Shown piece after piece: positions 1 through 9,912 of a DNA stretch of 64,000 bases. The stretch's first letter is position 1, and each line of letters starts with the position of its first letter. The translations under genes were made by a program, and so were the position numbers. Below the pieces are notes generated by a model that made no database searches, was not told the origin of the DNA, and saw only the letters and a list, made by a program, of their open reading frames with translations. This DNA is from Dipteris shenzhenensis. Taxonomy: Eukaryota; Polypodiophyta; Polypodiopsida; Gleicheniales. The stretch lies in the NCBI GenBank assembly GCA_047967505.1, contig CM106540.1. One strand, given 5' to 3'.

Positions 1-511
1 ATGAATGGCCTGAGTCCTGAGTTCTTCACCAAGTAAGACTGACTGAAGTTCTTCAGTGTCAGAATTTGTTGTTGAATGGCAACACTCTGGATTAGATTCT
101 TTTATCCCTCTCCTCGTCCATTTAGGATGACTTGAACCATTTCTGCAGGATTCATAGTCTCTCCTACTTGCTGCGAGTTGATTATTGTAATCTTTGATTC
201 TGCGTATGTAAGCAGGACCAGTTTCGTTGATGACCAGTTTCCCATTCTGCATGTGCTCGGGCAATGGCAAGATTTGCTATAGGTGCGGAAACTGTTGGTG
301 TAGTTGGAGATCCCGCTGCTAGTGCTGTGACAACAAATGGAGTAGAGCTATTGCTGGCTCGATCATCCAATGGTCTAGGTGTAGATCCATCGACATACTC
401 CCATTTGTCCTAAAGTACAAGAATGGTCTCCATTCGGTATTTCCATGTGCCGTAATTGGAGTTGTCTAGCTTAGCAGATGCCTCCAGATTGAGGTTGTTA
501 GTCGTAGACAT
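1..511 (-). pseudogene. Ty1/copia gag fragment (element D), runs off left edge
   Basis: Minus-strand reading from an ATG at 511. It opens with MSTTNNLNLEASAKLDNSN, then a YGTWKYRME stretch typical of the copia gag N-terminus (a conserved Asn/Tyr followed by W-K-R-M). An in-frame TAG replaces a probable Gln, and a frameshift lies near 180-200. In the shifted frame a segment reads AEMVQVILNGRGEG and then SYLVKNSGLRPF, which fits the later gag helices. The rest of gag and all of pol lie beyond position 1. The reading points away from the D LTR at 3036-3266 with a primer-binding site between, so I place it in that element. Copia gag forms the virus-like particle. This copy is broken. Confidence 0.72.
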
Positions 512-3020
512 GGTGCAAGAAATGTACTCAAAGTGTTGTGAAAATCACTATCTGAATCAACTACAAAACACTGAGTGGATCAACTGAAATCTGAACTGTC
601 AATGAAGATAGAACTGCAATATATAATCCGATCTATTACAAGGCTTGTGGCAAATGATACCGGGCAAGGCTGAAATAAAGTGCACAATGCTGTGAAATAG
701 CCAAATAGGCTTTACAATGATGGCATGTGTATGTGAAATCAAATCATGTGTTATCTGCCCACTGAACAATGTGCCAATACCACTGAAGTCTACTCACTAA
801 ACTAATGAACGTCAGGTTTCAAGTAATGTGATGATGTGAAACCGTATGTGAGCATAGGGACTGACTCCGAGTAGGAACTAGTCGGGAATTTTGGGCATGG
901 CTTAGATTGGCAACTTGGATAAATTCAAATCGTCCCCTCTGTGACGATCTAGTCTACTTTGATCTAGATCTAGCCCAACCATCGATCGATGAAAGAACAA
1001 CAAATACTTTCTTTTCTTTGGTTCTTTCTATGTGTTGGATCAGATGCATTGATGTAGAGACTGATGTGTGTGAAGGAGATGGATTTGTCGACGAGGCTCA
1101 AAAGTGAGTGATATTTGCATCAAAATGTGTGATGATGTGACGAGTGCGTAGAGCACAAAAAATTGAGCATATTTCCTTTTTAGAGTGACCTCAAATTCTT
1201 CCTGGATCAAGAGATACTAGTTGATCTAGGTGGAGGGTCAAAAAGGAGTGCAAAGTGATGATGTGGCAACTGACCAAGAGGTGTGCCAGTGGAGTAGTTG
1301 TTGATGTGTCACCTGTGTGCACATGTAATGTGCACAGTGTGCTTGCAGGGGTACAAAGTGCCTGTAGGGGGCAGTGCTGATTGGACAGCTGAGGTGGCAC
1401 TAACTGACTTAACCTAGGGTCAGGTTGACCCAACCATGGTCAAGTTGACTAACCCAAGGTTTGACTAGTCAATGTTGATGTGGCAGATGACATGGATGCT
1501 GATGTGTCTACTGAGGTGGCAAATACGATGACATGGCAGTCGACCGCCATGTTTTAGAATGTTGACCAAACCTATCTGTGATAACCCAGTCGTGGGTTAA
1601 CCTGATCGAGGGTTGGCTTGACCAACCCTATGCACTTGTTGACCAGGGTTACAATACTCGGGTTAACCTAACCACATAAGAGGTGTGCCTTGAGGTGCCA
1701 TGTGTCATCGCGATTGTGGTGCCACTGGGATAAGGTCGATTTGCCACGTATTGCTCACTGGATGGTCAAAATCTGCAAAGATTCTGATGGAATCTCTATG
1801 AGATTCCATTGATTGCTGGAGCATTCCATCGGAGCAGACTGCAAAGCTATTGGCCATGGGTGGCGTCTGCGATGAGGGACTGTTGAGGAACACCATAGGC
1901 TGGAGCTCTTGTGGGCGACTGGTGTAAAGCGTAGAGCCCATTGGCGATTGGCAACTTGGAGAGGTAGAGGTGCAGCTAATTGGAGGTCTGGAGGAGTCGT
2001 CGAAGGAGGTGTGCGTTGTGGGCTTGCTAGCTTGTTGGCTATGGCGGGTTATGTGGTCTGTCGTTGGAAGCGTCTGGCGTAGTAGAACTCCGGTGTGGCA
2101 GAAGGTGTCGGGTGCTGCAGAAGATGGTAGTTGTGATCGTTGTGCTTAGCTTGTACGTAGGCCACAGTTCGTTGCGCTATGGCTCTCAAAGGCGCATGGA
2201 GCCATTGATTTGCGAGCTAGAAGATGAAGGTCATGGGTGTAGTTGCTGGCAATTAGAGTGCTACATAGGAGTAGTCGAGAAGGGGTTGAAGATCGCCCGT
2301 GGGCGTGTTGGCGCTATAGCCCAAGAAGAGGAGGCTTGTTGGGCGACTCTGGTGCTACAGCCCATTGGGGAGTGGCATGATAGGTACTAGGCTATAGTCG
2401 CTTGGAGCAGGTTGGATCCGCCTATGCTCAAGCACTTGTAGATCCGCGCTAGAGAAGTCTGTTGTAAAGTCGATAAAGGAGGCTGTGAAGCTATTGCGGG
2501 CTTGCAGACCTGTGTGTGAGCCTTACTCTGCCATCTACGTAAGTGCTAGGATCCTTACTCTATCGAGATGCTGCTAATACGTTGCACTTTGATGGATAGG
2601 CTATAGATGCATTCCTTTGCTTGTTGTGGAGGCCCTATACGACAGATTGACGGAGCTCAATAGCTTGCTAAAGGAGAGTTGGAGCCATCAAGTCTCTCAC
2701 TTAGGATAGAGAGCTTTCTTTCTTCTCTCTGTGAATTAAGTGCACTCAAAAACTCTATGAAAACAGAGGGTCTTTCTCCTGAGCTTCAGAAGTAGTGTAT
2801 TGTAGAGTAGACCTCTCTCGAACTTGAAGACATAAATCTCTCAAAGACAACTCTCAAAGAACTCTCTCTTTCAAAGATGGAATGAATGGACGGAAATTCT
2901 CAATTGACGGAATTTTCTCTTTCATCAATGGAACGAAAGGATGCTTACTCAATCACTCTCAATCAATCTCGATCTGTCACTCTCTCTCACGTGGATCGCA
3001 ATGCCTCAGTGGAAGGCAAG
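512..3020 (-). mobile_element. Long untranslated leader of element D
   Basis: About 2.5 kb between the D primer-binding site and the gag start, with no convincing coding content. Short ORFs here show no recognisable domain. Parts at about 1200-2060, rich in direct repeats of the type GATGTGGCA and TGTGCACA, resemble 7500-8100 in the leader of element E. This supports D and E being the same family. The assignment is inferred from position between LTR and gag. Confidence 0.5.
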
Positions 3021-3035
3021 GTACCTCTGATACGA
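3021..3035 (-). other. Primer-binding site of element D (degenerate)
   Basis: Read on the minus strand directly inside the LTR, this gives a one-base variant of TGGTATCAGAG, the site complementary to the 3' end of plant initiator tRNA-Met. It lies on the low-coordinate side of the LTR, so the element points left. Confidence 0.6.
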
Positions 3036-3266
3036 TGACAAAATATGAAGAGGGGAGAGGAGAAGAGTGGAGATGATGAGGGAGGGCACAGCTAGAGAGC
3101 ACACCACAAATGACTAACTATACACTAGATTTAGTTGAAAATGTAGAATATATACAAACCCATTTAGGGTTAGGGTTAGGGCATCTAACCATTTCCTTTA
3201 TAGCACTCTATATGTGTTAGTGCTATGCACATGTAATCACATGATGTTGAGCGTAGTCTCTCAACA
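3036..3266 (-). repeat. 5' LTR of element D
   Basis: Begins TG and ends CA (TGACAAAATATG ... CTCTCAACA on the plus strand), 231 bp. It is clearly homologous to 15105-15343 over its length. It contains a telomere-like run of TTTAGGG/TTAGGG at about 3163-3180. The partner 3' LTR would lie left of the window. Confidence 0.7.
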
Positions 3267-4460
3267 TTAGTTTGGGAGGCAAACCATATTTCAATCCATG
3301 ATCTTTGTTGAATAAGACATTGTGAAACTTAGAATCCTATCAGTATCTCCCCCAAAAAAAAAGGTTATTTGTTATTATGCATAAAATATAATTTCTTGTT
3401 TTCACATTTCAGATTTTTTTCCATTCTTTGTAACTTTCCTAACAATAACTTGGCCCTCAAGCCATTGGTTGAGAGCTATTTTTCATTTTGGCCAAAAGGC
3501 CCGAAAATGAGCTCCCTTTTCTCCTAACAAATGTGAGCTTAAATGCGAATAGTATATTCACTAAAACTTTTAATATGAATTGATCTAGAATTGGGATAGC
3601 ATCCAAAAGCTAGTATGATTTAATGCTATATCTTTTCTTTCTTTTTCTATATGTGTGTGCACACGCATACGTGCGTGCACGCGTGTGCGTGTGTGTGTGT
3701 GTGTGGATGCATGTGCGTGCATGCATGTGTGTGTGTGTGTGTGTGTGTGCATGCAAGTGAAATAGAATCACTTCTGTTGGGAGCATTCCAAATTTTTGCA
3801 GGCTATAAATGTGGGGCTTAGATGTGAATATTATGTTCTCTAAAATTTCTAACATTCAGAATAAATCTAAAAATTGGGATATCCTCCAAAGGCCATGAGA
3901 TGCTTTTGATTCAAACAACAACATTTATTTTAAAGGAAAAATATTTCAAATTTTATTTCTTAAAATCCTATTTAACTCTCCAATCACTCCTAGGAAATCC
4001 ATGATGTAATAAAAAAATACAAGTAGCTAATGAAACTCTAAAGATAGAACAGAAGGGACTAAGACCAATAGTACAAATGGAGTCAAAGAATATGAAAAAC
4101 AAAGTCCAATGATCTTCAAAGAGATTAGAGATCAATCTAAGCAAAAAAGCATAGCATCCATGTACAAAGGCCAAAGAGAGAAATAGAGAGAAAAGCATCT
4201 AGAATGCAAGAAAATACAAGAAGATTTCCTACTCATTGAAAACTTAAAATGCCAACAATAGCATTTGAAAAAATGTCCCATGACATAAAGCAGATATCAA
4301 GTATTGGAGGCCACACACTATGCTTAATACCCGCTAGAAGATCTTTGCAAAAGTACTAGCTTTGAGACTTAAGCTAAAAATGCATAACTAGATAAGGGAG
4401 AAATAGAATGGCTTCATCAAAAGGCCAACACATTTTGGAGGCAAGCATGACTCTCTGGAA
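3267..4460. other. AT-rich intergenic DNA, no gene seen
   Basis: Low-GC sequence with homopolymer A/T runs and a (TG)n microsatellite. The ORFs are short and composition-driven (for example hydrophobic runs at 3968-4198), and I see no domain. Confidence 0.5.
3648..3756. repeat. (TG)n/(GTGC)n microsatellite
   Basis: Alternating TG dinucleotides with ACGTGC and ATGCATG interruptions. The purine-pyrimidine alternation could adopt Z-DNA. Confidence 0.9.
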
Positions 4461-4469
4461 AGGCTAGAA

Positions 4470-4990
4470 TTTGTAGAGACACAGGGGCAAGATAATTTAT
4501 TCCTAAGGGTATATTTTGATAAGCCCTACGATAGAATGGAATGGGGGTTCATTCAATATTCACTCTCAAATATGGATATAAAGCCAAGGTTCCGAAGATT
4601 CTTCTAACACAAGCCAGAGCCAAGGTTGAAATTAATAGTCAGTCCTCTAAAAAATTCTCTATGAATAGGTTGATTAGGCACGGACGTCCTCTATCACCTC
4701 TTCTTTTTGCAATAGGAGCACACGCTTTGGGCTAGCCTTATATAGGGGGTAGTTGACAAGGGTAGGTGCAAGGGCATTCAGCTACCAAGTGGGCGACAAA
4801 TCATGAGTCAAAAATTTGTAGATGATAGCAGTTCACCCCCCAAATGATACAAAGTCAATTGGGCAGCTATCCAGTGCCTTGACACCCTCTGCGAGGCTTT
4901 TGGTTCAAAGATTAACCATAGTAAGATAGGGATTTTTGGTAACAAGCACCTGCCTCTAGACTTACTCCTAGAGAAGGGCAGTAAGTGTAT
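4470..4990 (+). pseudogene. LINE reverse transcriptase relic
   Basis: The three frames together carry the plant L1 RT blocks in order. First comes LRVYFDKPYDRMEWGFIQY, matching the DFEKAYDRVEW block. Next is a region ending HGRPLSPLLFAIGAHAL, the QGCPLSP block. Then come LPSGRQIMSQKFVDDS, the catalytic F-x-DD box, and FGSKINHSKIG. Stops and frameshifts break the reading, and one Asp of the first block has been kept only as FDKPYD. No endonuclease or 3' end was recognised nearby, so this is a truncated, old insertion. Confidence 0.75.
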
Positions 4991-5094
4991 TCAAGAAGGG
5001 AAATATTTTTTTACTATTCCCTAAGGGGTTCTCATGTATATATTCATGTTTATGTTCAATACAACATAGTGTACATGTAGCTATGTCATGTGTG

Positions 5095-5096
<2 letters not shown>

Positions 5097-5183
<87 letters not shown>

Positions 5184-5339
5184 CTCTCTCTCTCTCTCTC
5201 TCTCTCACGAAAACTCTCTCGCAAAGAAATGAACCTCACAGATCTCTCGCTCAAAGACTCACAGATCTCCGTGTGTGAGGCATCCTGGAGTCTTTGAGCG
5301 AGAGATCTGTGAGGTTCATTTCTTTGCGAGAGAGTTTTC

Positions 5340-5418
<79 letters not shown>

Positions 5419-5466
5419 CACAAAAGCCCTCCGTATGTGAGGCATCCTGGAGTCTTTGAGCGAGAG

Positions 5467-5541
<75 letters not shown>
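5097..5541. repeat. (CT)n ... (GA)n fold-back with unique arms
   Basis: A long (CT)n run (about 5097-5206) is followed by a unique 56-bp arm (5205-5260), a 27-nt loop, the exact reverse complement of the arm (5288-5343), then (GA)n to about 5414. A partial repeat of the loop and arm (about 5431-5468) is followed by another (GA)n run to about 5540. The transcript or single strand could form a very long hairpin. Confidence 0.9.
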
Positions 5542-5543
<2 letters not shown>

Positions 5544-5848
5544 CAAGCCCTTGCTTTATCAAGAATTAAGCCCTCCTTTTGAGACATCTTCAATCCTTCT
5601 TTAGCTCTTCTTGTAGAGCTCATTTTCCTCTTCAATTTGCTTCCAAAAGCTTATCTTTCCAAGCTATGGAGAGAAAGCTATGATTGCTTGAGTAGAGAGA
5701 AGTTTCTGTTCATTGAGAGCCCATTCCTTGAAATATCTTCATTCATTTTTTTCTTAGGAGAGCTTAGAGATTTTAAGCTAAGAGAGATTCATTGAGAAAT
5801 AGGAAGAGAGAGAGATCTAATGCCTGCTGCAATAGCCTTGATAGAAGA

Positions 5849-6045
5849 GAGATTGTCATTTTGAGAGAGGTCAAAGGCCTTTCAAAGGCTAAAAACGCAT
5901 CTCTGTTCTAGGTTAGGTAAGCCTCCTCGACCTAAATTGTCACTTTGATAGAGGTCAAAGGCTTACAAAGGATGAAATAGCATCTCTGTTCTAGCTTAGG
6001 TAAGCCTCCTTGATCTAAAACAAGCTTAGGTAAACCTCCTTGATC
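5849..6045. repeat. Tandem duplication, about 86-bp unit
   Basis: Two imperfect copies (5849-5934 and about 5937-6019) share GAGGTCAAAGGC, GCATCTCTGTTCTAG and TTAGGTAAGCCTCC. A partial third copy of the TTAGGTAA-CCTCC end follows. Confidence 0.75.
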
Positions 6046-7216
6046 TACAACAAGCTACAAACAATCAGCTTCAACATGCAAGATGTTGCCAATCGACTCC
6101 TGTAACCAAGCTACTAGGCACACAAATCTAGCCTCAAGAGACAAAGAGCAAATCACATTGACACACAACAAAGCGCTCCAACAGCGTCAATAGCACAAAC
6201 AACCTCCACATACCTCATTGAGCATGCTAGCAACTCGACCTAAGTGGCAGTAGTGAATAATTGGCATATCATGCTCTATGCATCGAGCACCTTAGATCTA
6301 CATTATGGCTTATGTACAGGTCAACATCATCTAATCTTCATCATCAAAACCACCTCCTAATCCATTGCAACCACCTAGCACATAAAATGAACGAACTAAA
6401 ATTCATTTTGTTGCATTTGATGCTTTGACGTGTAGTCTAGTTGTAGACTAGCATAGCCATATAGGATATTAAACTCCACCAAGACAAGTAAGTTGTTGCC
6501 ATATTACATGATTAGTTCCCATGGGCATTAGTCCCTTCGGCTCTATCATCGGTGTACACATTCAATATTTGGCACCAGCTTAGTCTCTTGGCATTTGGCA
6601 GTTCAACACATGAGTCTGACAGTTGGTAGAGTTATCCTCCTTGGATTTAGGATTGGCATTCTTCGTGCACACACACATGCCACCCATCTACAATCATATT
6701 TTTTGGCATTGGTTCATGCACACATACATTAGCCTTGTACAATCTCTTGGCTACTCCCGACACACAGTTGTCATCATTGTATTACAAGCTTGATCTTTGG
6801 CATACATAGGTGTTCTTCCATCACATGACTTGGTTCATAGATTGACAAGTTTAGTGTAAGGCCCTAGTGGGTAGCATGAGCATAAGGCCCCAATGGCGGC
6901 TTTCACATAGTGTTCTCATGGTAAGACACTCTGGCTATGGTACACAGATAAGCCTCTTTGCACAAAGTACCAGACCACCTCCAGCATGGAGTTATTCACA
7001 TCACACAGTTGATGATACCGGTCATGATTCCAAATAGTGGAAAGACAACTTACTTTCACCATTCATTGCCACATTCCAATTTATGATGTAGACTCGAGCC
7101 TCATTGGTCTTGAGAGATTAGACACAGATGTGGCAGACATTAGCATGGATCAGCCCATAGTTCTAATCATGCACATTTGACGGTAAGCCCTCAGCACGAG
7201 GCACATTTGATGGTAA

Positions 7217-7328
7217 GCCCTCAACACAAGGCAGTCCCATTGACATTAGCTGAGTCTGATTCTAGTAATGTAGCCCTCAACACAAGGCAGTCCCATTAAC
7301 ATCAGTTGAGTCTGATTCTAGTAATGTA
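7217..7328. repeat. 56-bp tandem duplication
   Basis: Two nearly identical 56-bp units, each starting GCCCTCAACACAAGGCAG and ending CTAGTAATGTA. Confidence 0.85.
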
Positions 7329-7489
7329 CAACCACCATCACATTCATGCATGGATTTGATTCCATCTTTTGCACAGATGATACATGTAGGCACATGGGCT
7401 GTTGTGTGCAGGTCTCATTGTGGCACCCAACCATCCACTAGGAACCTATCAGAGCCCACAAAATGGTGGCCAAGGGGGGTAGAGGAGAG

Positions 7490-8305
7490 TCACCCTAATT
7501 AACTAGTGATGAGGTGGCAACTGTGTGCACATGCAGGTTGCACAGTGTGCCTACAGAGTGATAACTGTGCTTGCAGGGGGTCAGTGTGCCACATGGCATT
7601 GGTGATGTGGTAGATGATGATGTCAGCAAAGGTGATGTGGCAGATGACATGGAAGCTGAGGTGGCACAAGTGATGTGTCAATGATGATGTGCTAACAATG
7701 ACGTGGCCAAATGATGTGGCCTAATGATGTGGATTGCCACCATGGCAAATGACATGGGAGTGTTGAGTGATGATATGGCAGTCGATGATGACATGGCTAC
7801 CACCGTGGCAACTGACGTGTCAGTGGTGACAACTGGCAGATGAGGCTCATGATGTGGTAGCCTCACGAGGCTACTAATGTGGTAGTGCAAGATAAGATTA
7901 CTGACGTGGCAGTCGACTGCCACGTGTCAGCTGTGTGTGGTAACCCTAATTTTTGTTATCTGCCACATGTTGCAACTTGACCACAAGGTTCACCAAACGT
8001 GTGGTAGCCTAACTAAACCATGGGTTTGGAGATAAGCTCCATGTGTTGCACATGGAGATGACGACCGAATTGCCTGCAGACTATGGTAATTGGCAGCGGT
8101 GATGTAGGCGAATAGTTTCATTGACCGGAGGTTTCGTCGGAGGTTTCATCAGCTGATGCACTCCGTGGAAGAAGCCGGGAGTCTTATGTTGCAGGTCACG
8201 GGTGCTTTGGCGGAGTGTTTGGAACTCTCTGTGGAGGCTATGCTTGCGATCGCTGTGCGAGTGCAACTAAAGAGCTCGTTGAAGGAGCGTTGAGCTTGTT
8301 GATGC
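7490..8305 (-). mobile_element. Distal leader piece of element E
   Basis: Resembles the D leader (about 1200-2060), sharing GTGGCA-rich and GTGCACA-rich tracts. It is separated from the rest of the E leader by the Copia1 insertion. I found no E gag further left, so E is probably truncated near 7490. Confidence 0.45.
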
Positions 8306-8475
8306 TGTGGGGGTTAAAGGTCACTGTGCCTTTACCCCGGTTATGTACAATACTCAAACACATATATAAATGAATGAAAAAGAAGATAAGGGTGGTTCTG
8401 CATCCACCAAACTTGTGTGGCTCTCTGTCTCTCTCTCTCGTTCTTCCGTTCTTGCTTCCGTTGAGAGCACTCTCA
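8306..8475 (+). repeat. Copia1 5' LTR
   Basis: 170 bp, begins TGTGGGGGTTAAAGG and ends GAGAGCACTCTCA. It is unusually short for copia. A TATATAAA box at about 8364 lies upstream of a CT-rich stretch and is a plausible promoter. Confidence 0.93.
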
Positions 8476-8477
8476 AC

Positions 8478-8490
8478 TGGTATCAGAGCC
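8478..8490 (+). other. Copia1 primer-binding site
   Basis: TGGTATCAGAGCC, two bases after the LTR, complementary to the 3' end of plant initiator tRNA-Met, the usual primer for plant copia elements. Confidence 0.93.
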
Positions 8491-9912
8491 TAGGTGATCT
8501 AGCTGAGCGTGCGTGAATGCTTGAAGCTCAGCAGCTCTGTGGAGCAAGGAGAAGCTCTGTGGGAAGCTCTGTGGGTGAATTTACTTGCATCCAAGTGTGC
8601 AGAGACCTTGGAAGAACCTTTGGAAAAGTCACTTTGGCTTTACGAAGTGGTTTTGAGAGCCTGTTAAGTGGTTTCAAAGAAAAAGTCGTTTTTTGAGCTT
8701 TTCCTTGTTCCGTTCGACGACAGAGACTCCGTATCAACTTGTAGAGGCAACTATTGCTTGCTTTTGGTGTCCACTTCACTTCAGGAGCTTGGAAACACCT
8801 TCATTCTTGAATCTGGGATCATTTCATCGGATTTCTGACTCACTGTGTCAGTTCCTGCGTTTTTTGCCCGGGTGTTGGAACTCAAGTTTGGAGCAACCAT
8901 TTGCAGATCTGTCAGTTCCGGTGGACTCAGGAGGTCCTAAAACTTCTATGTTGCTCATCATTCACACTCCGGTGGAGTTTACAAACAGCTCTGTTTCCAA
9001 AAACCTTTTTCAGTCCGTGTGTTGGACCCAGTGATTGAGACCACGGTTTCCAAATCTGTCTGTCCCATTGCGTTTCGGACGCCCAAAAACCCCAACCTGT
9101 CAGTTCTTGCACGATTCGGTGGAGGATTTTCAGAGTTATAGATCTATGTGTATTCGATTTCGTCTCTCTATTATGCATTTTTCATTCTAAGGTTTTGAAA
9201 CCTTAGATTTATGCCACATGGCAGTGGATAAGTGTTGACTCCCATTTCTCACTCATCGGTTGGGATTTTGGAGTTCTGGCAGAAGAGAGATATTTGCAGA
9301 TTTTCTTGCCGAGTCCGATTATGCAATGGTGCCCATGTTTTGAGGCATCTCAGGTTCTATTTTCAGTAGCGGTCATTACCGTGGGACCATGATTTCCTGA
9401 GCATACCTTATGTAGATCACTCTGGTTGCAGTTTGAGCAGTGTGCGCTCATTCGTGGTATGCATTGGGTTGCAATGGATGATTTATAGGCCATTTGGATG
9501 CATTGTGGTCCTTATTGGATGCACTGATAGGCCCAAATTGCCTTGTGGGATGCTATTTTTATGGACGCTTTGCACATGGATGCTATTTTATGCTGAGGGA
9601 CAGCTTTGACATATTGCAGGTGATGCACTGATAGTGCTATGCTCTCTTGGATGAGATATTATTAATGCATATGCCAGTGGACGGTGTTTATGCTTGAGTC
9701 ATTTGGCACTTATTGGCATTTTCTTTTGAGCCAGATTTGCTCATATGGATGCATAGTATATGCACATGAGTCAGATGCACCTTTTGATGCTTTGAGCTTT
9801 GAGTTTTGGTGATATTTCACTCTATTGTGGCATACACATTTGGGTGCACCTGGTATTTGGTGTGATTCTCTCTTGTATGCACTAGCATTTGGGATTTTGT
9901 TTTATTTGCATT
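8491..9912 (+). mobile_element. Copia1 long 5' leader
   Basis: About 1.4 kb between primer-binding site and gag, retained in Copia2. It holds a 113-codon reading (8693-9034) that is largely shared with Copia2 but interrupted there near its start, so coding function is doubtful. From about 9480 it is rich in TGGATGCA and GGCATTT repeats. Confidence 0.7.

Larger units (their letters stand above)
5560..7489. other. Unassigned repeat-like DNA
   Basis: No coding domain was recognised on either strand. It contains two small tandem duplications, listed separately. It may be part of element E or of an unrelated older element, but I see no LTR boundary. Confidence 0.35.

Noticed and set aside
3160-3186. 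True interstitial telomere
   Set aside because: Only about three units, and the same run sits at the same place in the second LTR of the family, so it is part of the LTR.
5088-5562. ORFs of serine-leucine repeats on both strands
   Set aside because: They are translations of (CT)n/(GA)n microsatellites, with no protein-like content.
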